From Synechococcus sp. CB0101 (GTDB lineage: Bacteria > Cyanobacteriota > Cyanobacteriia > PCC-6307 > Cyanobiaceae), in the NCBI RefSeq assembly GCF_000179235.2, contig NZ_CP039373.1:186032-250031 (forward strand): 64,000 bases of DNA, in the 5' to 3' direction. A program made the translations under genes and the position numbers. The notes below the pieces were generated by a model. It saw nothing but the letters and a program-made list of their open reading frames with translations. It was not told the origin of the DNA and ran no database searches. Shown piece after piece: positions 50,835 to 58,572 of this stretch; the first letter of the stretch is position 1, and each line of letters begins with the position of its first letter.

Positions 50835-51362
50835 ATGACACCAGCTCAAACCACAGATCTTCTGGTGATCGCCGCTAGCAACGGTGAGAACCTCAAGTTG
50901 GCCGAGCGGTTTGCAGCGGCAGGTCGTGCGCAGGGCCTCTCCGCTGCCGTCGTGGATCTCACCACTTTGGATCTGCCCCTGTTCACGCCACGCGCCATGG
51001 CCGCCGGCACTCCCGATGGCGTGGCTGCGCTGCAGGCCCAACTCAATGCGGCACCCCGCTGGGTGATCTGCGCGCCGGAATACAACGGCTCGATTCCACC
51101 GGTCCTCACCAGCGCGATTGCCTGGTTGTCGGTGCAAGGAGACGACTTTCGCGCCTTGTTCAACGGCCGGCCGGTAGCGATCGCCACCCACTCCGGCGGG
51201 GGTGGTCACACGTTGATGGCGGCCCTGCGGTTGCAGTTGGCCCACCTCGGGGCCCATGTGGTGGGGCGGCAGCTGGTGAGTAACGCCAGCCAGGGCGCCA
51301 GCGACGCCACCATCAACGACCTGCTTCAACGCCTGCAACGGCTGCAACCCCTCCCCGTTTGA
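50835..51362 (+). CDS. NADPH-dependent FMN reductase family protein
   Basis: A 175-aa flavodoxin-like reductase. It starts 'DLLVIAASNGENLKLAERFA', has the FMN-contact loop 'WVICAPEYNGSIPPVLTSAI' (P-E-Y-N-G, diagnostic) and 'GRPVAIATHSGGGGHTLMAA'. Such proteins reduce quinones, chromate or flavins with NAD(P)H. ATG 50835 is used, 59 bases after the SQR-like gene. The pirin gene begins 14 bases after its stop. Confidence 0.9.
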   Translation: MTPAQTTDLLVIAASNGENLKLAERFAAAGRAQGLSAAVVDLTTLDLPLFTPRAMAAGTPDGVAALQAQLNAAPRWVICAPEYNGSIPPVLTSAIAWLSVQGDDFRALFNGRPVAIATHSGGGGHTLMAALRLQLAHLGAHVVGRQLVSNASQGASDATINDLLQRLQRLQPLPV

Positions 51363-51376
51363 GCCATCCACGCGCC

Positions 51377-52135
51377 ATGACCACCACTCCCATCGCCATT
51401 CCCGCCAGCCATGGCGAGCTGGCGGCCGCTCTGTCTGTGGAGGCGCTGGTGCTGCGCCCTGCTGCCGAGCGTTTCCACAGCCAACTCGATTGGCTGGAGA
51501 GCTGGCACAGCTTTTCGTTTTCGAGTCATTACGACCCGGCCTGGATGGGTTTCGGGCCCCTGCGGGTGATCAACGACGACACCATTGCCGCCGGCCAGGG
51601 CTTTGGCATGCATCCCCACCGGGATATGGAAATCATCACGGTGATGGTGGAGGGGGAGCTGCACCACCGCGATTCGATGGGCCACGCCGAGGTGCTGCGC
51701 GCCGGCGAAGTGCAGCGCATGAGTGCCGGCACCGGTGTGGTGCACAGCGAGATCAATGGCGGTGAGCAGCCCTGCCGCTTGCTGCAGATTTGGGTGCAGC
51801 CCAGCTCCACTGGGATTGCGCCTGCCTATGAGCAGAAGCTGTTCCCTTCACAGCCTGGCTGGACGCCTCTGCTCGATCCGCAGCGCCGTGAGGGCGCCAT
51901 GGCGATTCATCGGCCTGTGCAGCTCTGGCGCGCCCGCTTGCAACCTGGCGAGGCGCTCCCCCTGCCCCCATTGGAGGGATCTGTCTGGCTGCAGATGATC
52001 GATGGTGAACTGATGGCCCCCTGGACGCTGCAGCGGGGTGATGGGCTGGGTTGGTCGTCGGTGAACGCTGACGCTGCGCCGCCTCTCAGCGCCTCGGCTG
52101 CTGGGGCAGATCTGCTGTTGTTTGCCTTGCACTAA
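51377..52135 (+). CDS. Pirin family protein
   Basis: A 252-aa bicupin. The N-terminal metal site is clear: 'GFGMHPHRDMEIITVMVEGE' followed by 'LHHRDSMGHAEVLRAGEVQR' and 'GTGVVHSEIN', with His, His, His and Glu in pirin positions. The second cupin is degenerate, as usual. Some pirins have quercetin dioxygenase activity and others act as redox-linked regulators. ATG 51377 is chosen; the TTG at 51359 overlaps the previous stop and adds six unconserved residues. Part of the SQR / FMN reductase / pirin redox cluster. Confidence 0.93.
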   Translation: MTTTPIAIPASHGELAAALSVEALVLRPAAERFHSQLDWLESWHSFSFSSHYDPAWMGFGPLRVINDDTIAAGQGFGMHPHRDMEIITVMVEGELHHRDSMGHAEVLRAGEVQRMSAGTGVVHSEINGGEQPCRLLQIWVQPSSTGIAPAYEQKLFPSQPGWTPLLDPQRREGAMAIHRPVQLWRARLQPGEALPLPPLEGSVWLQMIDGELMAPWTLQRGDGLGWSSVNADAAPPLSASAAGADLLLFALH

Positions 52136-52214
52136 CCCCGCACCCGCACGCAAGCCACCGGTGCCTGTGCTCCAGGGCACCGGGCGGATCGCGTGATCTC
52201 GCCAGGCTGGGGCC

Positions 52215-52502
52215 ATGGCTTTTGCCCCCAGCTCAGCGACCCACGTTCGCCTCTATCGCCTCACCGACCGCCAGGGGCAACCCCACCCGGTGCTCGATGA
52301 GTGCTTCGAGAGCCTCGATCAAGCGCTCGAGGCGGCTCTGGATTGGCTAGAGCAGGGCGGGCTGGTGGATGCCAGGGCTGATCAGCGTGAGCGCGAGCGC
52401 CAGCTGGCCCTGCAGGTGGGGGTGGAGATGAGCACGCCGAGTGGTTCCTGGCGCACCTTGCGCCATGCCGGTTTCATGGCTTGGCGTTCCCCGGGCGGCT
52501 GA
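52215..52502 (+). CDS. Conserved-looking hypothetical protein (95 aa)
   Basis: A 95-residue soluble protein: 'VRLYRLTDRQGQPHPVLDEC' then 'FESLDQALEAALDWLEQGG', a helix rich in acidic and basic residues, and a compact C-terminus 'PSGSWRTLRHAGFMAWRSPG'. The layout suggests a small alpha/beta domain. No family name recalled. The stop overlaps the ATG of the following membrane protein by one base (TGATG), so the two are coupled. Confidence 0.65.
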   Translation: MAFAPSSATHVRLYRLTDRQGQPHPVLDECFESLDQALEAALDWLEQGGLVDARADQRERERQLALQVGVEMSTPSGSWRTLRHAGFMAWRSPGG

Positions 52503-52888
52503 TGCGACCCAACGAAACCCTCGACCAGCGCCTGGCCTGGCTCGGGTTGCTGGTGAATGTGGCGGCCCTGCCTTGGCTGCTGCAGCTCTTGCTCAGCGGC
52601 GGATCGATGGCCGCGGCCAACTGGGCGGTGGGCTTGAGCGCGATCCTGCCCGCCTTGGTGCTGGGGTTGGTGGCCACCGCTGCCCTGCTGAAGCGGCGCC
52701 GTTGGGGGCGGGTTGTGGCGATCGTGGCCCTGGGGCTCTTGTTGGCGGTCACCCTCAGCTATGGCGTGGTGTGGTTGGCGCTGGTGCCGCTAGGCCGGGT
52801 CTGGGTGGCGGTGGCGTTGGGGAGCTTGAGCGTGGCTGAACTGCTCCTGCTCATCTATTGGTGCCTGCCTCGGCCCTGGTGGCGCTAG
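52502..52888 (+). CDS. Small integral membrane protein
   Basis: A 128-aa protein with four hydrophobic segments ('LGLLVNVAALPWLLQLLL', 'GLSAILPALVLGLVATAALL', 'VVAIVALGLLLAVTLSYGVV', 'ALGSLSVAELLLLIYW') and short basic loops ('KRRRWGR'). The start is ATG 52502, overlapping the previous stop. Function unknown. It lies 33 bases before the NtcA-type site of glnN. Confidence 0.65.
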   Translation: MRPNETLDQRLAWLGLLVNVAALPWLLQLLLSGGSMAAANWAVGLSAILPALVLGLVATAALLKRRRWGRVVAIVALGLLLAVTLSYGVVWLALVPLGRVWVAVALGSLSVAELLLLIYWCLPRPWWR

Positions 52889-52921
52889 GCACCGCCCCCA
52901 AACCAGCCAGCAGATCTCACC

Positions 52922-52943
52922 TTTGGTATCACCTGATACCAAA
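52922..52943. promoter_or_regulatory. NtcA-type site upstream of glnN
   Basis: A perfect 22-base palindrome, TTTGGTATCA-CC-TGATACCAAA, contains GTA-N8-TAC (GTA 52926-52928, TAC 52937-52939), the exact NtcA consensus. It lies 48 bases before the glnN ATG. I do not see a clean TAN3T -10 box at the usual 22-base distance. Confidence 0.8.
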
Positions 52944-52991
52944 TGTGGTTGCGTTGGCGCCTTGCATGGTTCCCATCGCTACCAATCGGCC

Positions 52992-55160
52992 ATGCCCAGC
53001 GCTGAGCGTTTCGCCGCCCTGCAGACCATCCAGCGGCGCAAGCCTGCCGCTGTTCAGGCTCCCTCCGCTCTTTCCGACATCTGGGCGAGCGATGTCTTCA
53101 CCCTGGATCGGATGAAGGAAGCGCTGCCCCGCAGCGTGTTCAAGTCGGTTCAATCCACGATTCGCGAAGGCGGCCGCCTCGATCCCTCCGTGGCCGATGC
53201 GGTGGCCAGCGCCATGAAGGACTGGGCCACCAGCCGCGGCGCCCTGTACTACGCGCACGTTTTCTATCCGCTCACCAACCTCACGGCGGAAAAGCACGAC
53301 GGCTTCATCGTGCCCAAGGGTGATGGGCGTGCCATCACTGAATTCACCGGCAAGCTGCTGGTGCAGGGCGAGCCGGATGGCTCCTCCTTCCCCAATGGCG
53401 GCCTGCGCTCCACGTTTGAGGCCCGCGGTTACACCGCCTGGGACGTGACCAGCCCTGCCTGGCTGATGCGCACCCCCAACGGCGTCACCCTGTGCATCCC
53501 CACGGTGTTCGTGTCGTGGACCGGTGAGGCTCTCGATAAGAAAACTCCGCTGCTGCGCTCCAATGCCGCGGTGAACGCCCAGGCGCGCCTCGTGCTCAAG
53601 CTGCTCGGCGAGAAGGAGATCGCGCCGATCAACTCGAGCTGTGGCGCTGAGCAGGAGTACTTCCTGGTGGACAACGCCTTCATGGCGCTGCGCCCCGACC
53701 TGCAGCTCTCCGGCCGCAGCCTGTATGGCGCTCCGCCGGCGAAGGGTCAGCAGTTTGATGACCACTACTTCGGCGCCATCCCCGAGCGGGTGCAGGTGTT
53801 CATGCAGGACGTGGAGGATCAGCTCTACCGCCTGGGTGTGCCCGCTAAGACGCGCCACAACGAAGTGGCCCCCGGCCAGTTCGAGATCGCGCCGGTGCAC
53901 GAGGCCGCCAACGTGGCCACCGATCACCAGCAGCTGATCATGACGGTGCTCAAGAGCACCGCCAAGCGCCACGGCTTCACCTGCCTGCTGCACGAAAAGC
54001 CCTTCGCCGGTGTGAACGGCAGTGGCAAGCACGTGAACTGGTCGATCGGGAACAGCACCCAGGGCAACCTGCTCGACCCCGGCAAGACCCCCCACGAGAA
54101 CATGCAGTTCCTGCTGTTCTGTGGGGCCGTGATCCGCGGCGTGCACCAGTACGGCCCGCTGATGCGCGCGGCCATCGCCACCGCCAGCAATGACCACCGC
54201 CTCGGCGCCAACGAAGCCCCTCCGGCGATCATCTCGGTGTACCTCGGCAGCCAGCTCGAGGATGTGTTCAACCAGATCAAGGCCGGTCAGCTGAAGAGCT
54301 CCGCCAGCGGCGGCGTGATGCAGCTCGGTGTCGACAGCCTGCCCGAGTTCCCCAAGGACGCCGGCGATCGCAACCGCACCTCGCCCTTTGCCTTCACCGG
54401 CAATCGTTTCGAGTTCCGCGCTGTGGGCTCCGGGCAGTCGGTGGCCGGTCCGCTGGTGGTGCTCAACACCGTGCTGGCTGATTCGCTCAGCTGGGTGGCC
54501 GATCAGCTGGAGGCTCGCCTCGCCAAGGGCGAAAGCATCGAGCAGGCCAGCTTCGCGGTGCTGCAGCAGATCACCCAGGAGAACGGCGCCGTGATCTTCG
54601 GCGGCGACGGCTACTCCAGCGCCTGGCATGAGATGGCGGTGAAGGAGCGCGGCCTCGAAAACCTGCGCACCAGTGCCGATGCGCTGCCGGTGCTCAAGCG
54701 CGAGGCGATCCGCGATTTGTTCTCCCGCCAGAACGTGCTCAGCCCCGTGGAGCTCGAGAGCCGTTTCGAGGTGTACGCCGAGCAGTACATCCTGGCGATC
54801 GAGGTGGAAGCGCGCCTGGCACTGCGCATCGCCCGCACCTCCCTCTACCCAGCCGTGAGCGCTTACCTCGGCGAGCTGGCCGGCTCCCTGCAGGAGCAGG
54901 AGGCCATCGGCCTGCAGCCCTCCAAGGCGATCGCTCAACAGATCGCCGGTCTGAACCAGCAGCTGCTGGATCGGGCCAATGCTCTGGAGGCCGCCCTTGG
55001 CTCCGCGCCCCATGGCGCTGAAGCCCACATGCGCCACTGCGCCGATCAGCTGATGCCGCTGATGGGTGAACTGCGCGCTGCCGCCGATGCCCTGGAGCTG
55101 TTGGTGGACGACGCTGCCTGGCCGCTGCCCACCTACCAGGAGATGCTGTTCGTGCGCTAA
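52992..55160 (+). CDS. glnN: Glutamine synthetase type III
   Basis: A 722-aa GSIII, the long form that makes glutamine from glutamate, ammonia and ATP. Motifs include 'FYPLTNLTAEKHDGFI', 'NSSCGAEQEYFLVDN', 'APPAKGQQFDDHYFGAIPER', 'TRHNEVAPGQFEIAPVHEAA' and 'FAGVNGSGKHVNWSIGNSTQ', then 'GSQLEDVFNQIK' and 'SPFAFTGNRFEFRAVGSGQS'. ATG 52992 is used; the frame upstream to 52923 crosses the NtcA site. In cyanobacteria glnN is induced under nitrogen starvation by NtcA, in agreement with the palindrome upstream. It overlaps the convergent monooxygenase gene by 4 bases. An 832-codon antisense frame is a composition artefact. Confidence 0.96.
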   Translation: MPSAERFAALQTIQRRKPAAVQAPSALSDIWASDVFTLDRMKEALPRSVFKSVQSTIREGGRLDPSVADAVASAMKDWATSRGALYYAHVFYPLTNLTAEKHDGFIVPKGDGRAITEFTGKLLVQGEPDGSSFPNGGLRSTFEARGYTAWDVTSPAWLMRTPNGVTLCIPTVFVSWTGEALDKKTPLLRSNAAVNAQARLVLKLLGEKEIAPINSSCGAEQEYFLVDNAFMALRPDLQLSGRSLYGAPPAKGQQFDDHYFGAIPERVQVFMQDVEDQLYRLGVPAKTRHNEVAPGQFEIAPVHEAANVATDHQQLIMTVLKSTAKRHGFTCLLHEKPFAGVNGSGKHVNWSIGNSTQGNLLDPGKTPHENMQFLLFCGAVIRGVHQYGPLMRAAIATASNDHRLGANEAPPAIISVYLGSQLEDVFNQIKAGQLKSSASGGVMQLGVDSLPEFPKDAGDRNRTSPFAFTGNRFEFRAVGSGQSVAGPLVVLNTVLADSLSWVADQLEARLAKGESIEQASFAVLQQITQENGAVIFGGDGYSSAWHEMAVKERGLENLRTSADALPVLKREAIRDLFSRQNVLSPVELESRFEVYAEQYILAIEVEARLALRIARTSLYPAVSAYLGELAGSLQEQEAIGLQPSKAIAQQIAGLNQQLLDRANALEAALGSAPHGAEAHMRHCADQLMPLMGELRAAADALELLVDDAAWPLPTYQEMLFVR

Positions 55161-56353
55161 GGCGCCAGCCTCTGCAGCGGTAGTGCTCCCGCCAGTCCCT
55201 CCCGCAAGGGGGTCTGGCGGGCCTGCCAAACCCGCTGGGCGATCGGCCCCAGCCAGGGAGCTCCCGCCGAGAGAACGCTCCTGATCAGCGCGGTGTGACC
55301 CACCAGATGGCCCTGCCGCGCTTCTGCGCTCTGCAGGGCCTGCATCCGTGTGATTTCTGGGCGCCGCTGCTGCTCGACCGCTGCGGCGGCCTGATCGAGT
55401 TGATCGGTTCTGGCCCCACTGAGCCAATGGGCGGCCACGAGGCTGTCACGCAGGGCCATGTTGATCCCTTGGGCCCGCACGGGGCTCATCGGGTGGGCGG
55501 CATCCCCCAGCAAGAGCAGCCCGGGTTGATGCCAACGCTCCGCCATCCCCACCTGCACGGAGACCCGCAGCGGCCCTTTCAGATCAGCGGCTCGCTGCTG
55601 CACCAGTGCCGCCAGAGGCGGCGGCAGCAGGGTTGCCCAGGTTTGTCCCCAGGCCTCAAGGCTTTGCGGTGGGGTGGGGCTGCCCTTGGACAGGAGCCAG
55701 GCCAGTTGCAGCTCGCCGCTGGCCCCCACGCAGCTGCTGCCCAAGGCCCCGCCGGCGAGGTGGGTGTTGAAGCTCCCATCCAGCTCTGTGGGGAGCGGGC
55801 CCGGTAGCTCAAACCAGAGCAGCTCAAGGCCCTGGCCCCTCTCGCCCATTGGAATCTCCGCATCGCGGCGGACCAGTGAGTTGCGCCCGTCGCAGCCCAC
55901 CACCAGATCAGCGTCCAGCGCGGTGCCATCGGCCAGCTGCACGCCGCTGATCCGTTGGCCCTTGCGCCGCAGTGCCTTCACGGCCTGCCCCGGATGCCAG
56001 TGCAGCGTTGGCTCCTGCAGGGCTTGATGCAGCAGCGCTTCAAGCAGGGCCTGCTGCGTCACCAAACGGCAGGGCTGCAGCGATCCCATCGGTTCGGCAA
56101 CGCTGAACAACCGGCGCTGGTTCACCCACACGCTCCAGCCCGTCAAAGGGCGCTGGGGAAGGGCGCTCAGCAGGGGCAGGAGGCCCATCCGCGCCAGGGC
56201 TTCCTGCCCGCAGGGCATCAGCGCATCACCCCGGAACGCGCGCGAAAACTGGCGGCTGGCCTCCACCAGGTGAACGCTGTGGCCGGCCTGGGCCAGCTGC
56301 AGAGCGAGGCTTAAACCAGCAGGACCTGCTCCCACCACCACGAACCGGTTCAT
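55157..56353 (-). CDS. FAD-dependent monooxygenase (UbiH/PheA/TfdB-like)
   Basis: A 398-aa class A flavoprotein monooxygenase. The FAD fold is 'FVVVGAGPAGLSLALQLAQA', the DG motif is 'DADLVVGCDGRNSLVRR', and the second FAD motif is 'LLLLGDAAHPMSPVRAQGIN'. Sequence between them is the aromatic substrate domain. Similar proteins hydroxylate quinone precursors or aromatic compounds; no neighbour indicates the substrate. ATG 56353 is used. It is convergent with glnN and divergent from the small gene at 56440. Confidence 0.88.
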   Translation of the reverse strand: MNRFVVVGAGPAGLSLALQLAQAGHSVHLVEASRQFSRAFRGDALMPCGQEALARMGLLPLLSALPQRPLTGWSVWVNQRRLFSVAEPMGSLQPCRLVTQQALLEALLHQALQEPTLHWHPGQAVKALRRKGQRISGVQLADGTALDADLVVGCDGRNSLVRRDAEIPMGERGQGLELLWFELPGPLPTELDGSFNTHLAGGALGSSCVGASGELQLAWLLSKGSPTPPQSLEAWGQTWATLLPPPLAALVQQRAADLKGPLRVSVQVGMAERWHQPGLLLLGDAAHPMSPVRAQGINMALRDSLVAAHWLSGARTDQLDQAAAAVEQQRRPEITRMQALQSAEARQGHLVGHTALIRSVLSAGAPWLGPIAQRVWQARQTPLREGLAGALPLQRLAP

Positions 56354-56439
56354 TAAGCGGTCTGCAGGTTGCGGGGGATGTGTTGGTCTGCGGCGGAGAT
56401 CGTGGCTAGAGCGTGGATGTTGCCGCGTCTCACGCTGAG

Positions 56440-56691
56440 ATGACCCTCAAGTTCTGGAGGCCCTGGATCGATCCCCATCGCTGCGGCGAAGGATCCCAGC
56501 CGGAGCGGTATGTGTTGCGCGCTGGCTGCGATGCCCAGTTCCTGGGAATTGCCACCCGCAATGAGCTGATCGAACCAGTGCCCGATCCCCACCGGGCTTG
56601 GGTGTTCCACACCCACGAACGGGCGGTGGCAGCCGCCCGTGACATTGCCAGCCTGTTTGGCCAGCCCGTGGATGTGGTGAAGCTGGAGTGA
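56440..56691 (+). CDS. Small hypothetical protein (83 aa)
   Basis: An 83-aa soluble protein, 'MTLKFWRPWIDPHRCGEGSQ' then 'YVLRAGCDAQFLGIATRNEL' and 'RAWVFHTHERAVAAARDIAS'. It looks like a compact alpha/beta fold. ATG 56440 is preferred to 56413, which would add nine unconserved residues. It ends 9 bases before the convergent DUF308 gene's stop. No family recognised. Confidence 0.62.
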   Translation: MTLKFWRPWIDPHRCGEGSQPERYVLRAGCDAQFLGIATRNELIEPVPDPHRAWVFHTHERAVAAARDIASLFGQPVDVVKLE

Positions 56692-56700
56692 TCCGGCGCT

Positions 56701-57201
56701 TCAGGCCTCAGCAGGGGCGGTGAGCAGGCGGAAACCGCTGAAGAACAGCGAAATGCCGAACAGGGTGCCCACAGCCCAGAGGCTGTCGGATGGCCATTCC
56801 GCTACCAGCAGGCCGCCGAGAATGGCGGTCACCACACCATCCATCAGCACCAGGCCGCGGGCTTCGCCCTGGCTGGCGGCGGCAGCGGCCAGTTCCATCA
56901 CGCCTTCGAAGATCAGCAGCAGACCCACAAACAGGGTGAGGCTGATCTCGCTTTCAATCGGGTAGGCCACTACCCAGATGCCGGCCACCAGATAGAAGAG
57001 ACCAGAGAGGGCCCGGAAGATTTTTCCCTTGGTGCCTTCGGCCTGCCCCAGGCGTAGCAGTTGGGTCACACCCGCCACGGCCGCGATCACACCGATGCTC
57101 AGGGTGAGCGCTGTGGCGGAGAGGAAGGGCAATGCGATCGATGCTGCGGCCGCCACGAAGAGCAGCACGGCCGTGATGCGACGCAGGGTTGTCGGATTCA
57201 C
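56701..57201 (-). CDS. HdeD-family membrane protein (DUF308)
   Basis: A 166-aa protein with six hydrophobic segments in three pairs ('[20 protein letters not shown]', '[20 protein letters not shown]', '[20 protein letters not shown]', '[19 protein letters not shown]'), the HdeD/DUF308 pattern. In enteric bacteria HdeD contributes to acid resistance; the cyanobacterial role is not established. ATG 57201. Divergent from cysK. Confidence 0.85.
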   Translation of the reverse strand: MNPTTLRRITAVLLFVAAAASIALPFLSATALTLSIGVIAAVAGVTQLLRLGQAEGTKGKIFRALSGLFYLVAGIWVVAYPIESEISLTLFVGLLLIFEGVMELAAAAASQGEARGLVLMDGVVTAILGGLLVAEWPSDSLWAVGTLFGISLFFSGFRLLTAPAEA

Positions 57202-57299
57202 CGGGGAGAAGGCTGGAACGCAACAGGTTAGGTGCGTTTTGCCCGGCTGACGGAGCCCTCATTAGGGTGCGAGCACTGTCTGTCTTCACCCGCCGACCG

Positions 57300-58277
57300 A
57301 TGGCCGCGATCTTCAGCGACAACAGCCTCACGATCGGTCGTACTCCGCTGGTGCAGCTCAATCGCCTCACCGAGGGTTGCGGGGCGCGGGTGCTGGCCAA
57401 GATCGAGGGCCGCAACCCCGCCTATTCGGTGAAGTGCCGCATCGGCGCTGCCATGGTGGATGCCGCCGTGCGCGATGGGCTGCTCGGCCCCGGCAAGGAG
57501 TTGATCGAACCCACCAGCGGCAACACCGGCATTGCCCTGGCGTTTGTGGCGGCCAGCAAGGGCATTCGGCTCACCCTCACCATGCCGGAAACGATGAGCC
57601 TCGAGCGGCGCAAGCTGCTCACCGCCTTCGGCGCCCACCTCGAGCTCACCGAAGGCCGTCTCGGCATGACCGGCGCCGTGAACCGCGCCAAGGAGATCGC
57701 CGCCAGTGATCCCGATCGCTACGTGCTGCTGCAGCAGTTCGTGAATCCCGCCAACCCTCAGATCCACCACGACACCACCGGCCCAGAGATCTGGGACGAC
57801 ACCGACGGCCAGGTGGATGTGTTGGTGTCGGGTGTGGGCACCGGCGGCACGATCACCGGCGTGAGCCGCTACATCAAATCCACCCTCGGCAAGCCGCTGC
57901 TGAGCGTGGCGGTGGAGCCCTGCAACAGCCCGGTGATTACTCAGACCAAAGCCGGCGCCCCTCTGCAGCCCGGCCCCCACAAGATCCAGGGCATCGGCGC
58001 TGGCTTCGTGCCCGGCAACCTCGATCTCGATCTCGTCGACCGGGTGGAGCAGGTGAGCGATGAGGAGGCCGTGGCGATGGCCCGCCGCCTCGCGCGGGAG
58101 GAGGGCATCCTCGCGGGCATTAGTTGCGGCGCAGCCACCGTGGCGGCAGTGCGCCTGGCCCAGGAACCGGCGATGGCCGGCAAAACCATCGTGGTGGTGC
58201 TGCCTGATTCCGGCGAGCGTTACCTCAGCTCGGTGTTGTTTGAAGGCATCTTCAACGAGCGGGGCCTGCCGGTCTGA
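57300..58277 (+). CDS. cysK: Cysteine synthase A
   Basis: A 325-aa PLP enzyme making cysteine from O-acetylserine and sulfide. The PLP lysine is in '[16 protein letters not shown]', the substrate loop is '[20 protein letters not shown]', the phosphate-binding loop is '[19 protein letters not shown]', and '[17 protein letters not shown]' follows. ATG 57300 gives the standard N-terminus '[20 protein letters not shown]'; the open frame back to 57189 is antisense to the DUF308 gene. It is close to the SQR-like and rubrerythrin genes in this sulfur/redox-flavoured part of the window. Confidence 0.95.
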   Translation: MAAIFSDNSLTIGRTPLVQLNRLTEGCGARVLAKIEGRNPAYSVKCRIGAAMVDAAVRDGLLGPGKELIEPTSGNTGIALAFVAASKGIRLTLTMPETMSLERRKLLTAFGAHLELTEGRLGMTGAVNRAKEIAASDPDRYVLLQQFVNPANPQIHHDTTGPEIWDDTDGQVDVLVSGVGTGGTITGVSRYIKSTLGKPLLSVAVEPCNSPVITQTKAGAPLQPGPHKIQGIGAGFVPGNLDLDLVDRVEQVSDEEAVAMARRLAREEGILAGISCGAATVAAVRLAQEPAMAGKTIVVVLPDSGERYLSSVLFEGIFNERGLPV

Positions 58278-58301
58278 GGCGGGCCCTCAGGCTCGGTTGG
58301 C

Positions 58302-58529
58302 TCAGTCGGCCAGAGGGGTGACGCCCTTGAGGCGCTCGTTGAGTTGCATCGCCATCGACTGACGACCCACGGCCAGCACCTTCAAGGTGTCTTCGTGCAT
58401 GCGCAGCTGCGCATCGGCCACCTGCATGCCGCGCACCAGTTCCTTCAGGTCATCGGGCAGGGTGTTCAGGTCGTAGCGCTTGCCCTCGAAGGTGAGCACG
58501 GGGGGCTGCTGGGCGGCGGAGTCGGTCAC
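58302..58529 (-). CDS. Small conserved protein (DUF6447-like)
   Basis: A 75-aa protein with 'PPVLTFEGKRYDLNTLPDDL' then 'KELVRGMQVADAQLRMHEDT' and 'LKVLAVGRQSMAMQLNERLK', a short strand pair followed by a long helix. The pattern matches a small bacterial family I believe is DUF6447, with no known function. The start is GTG 58529. It lies between cysK (convergent) and the ABC exporter on the same strand. Confidence 0.68.
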   Translation of the reverse strand: MTDSAAQQPPVLTFEGKRYDLNTLPDDLKELVRGMQVADAQLRMHEDTLKVLAVGRQSMAMQLNERLKGVTPLAD

Positions 58530-58572
58530 AACACAGGTGTCAGTCGTGGTCAGCTTATGGGGCTTGCGGGAG

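Noticed and set aside
52929-55427. An 832-codon antisense frame opposite glnN
   Set aside because: It is opposite a complete, strongly conserved GSIII gene; its translation is His/Gly/Ala/Val-rich and has no domain. High GC content in third codon positions produces such frames.
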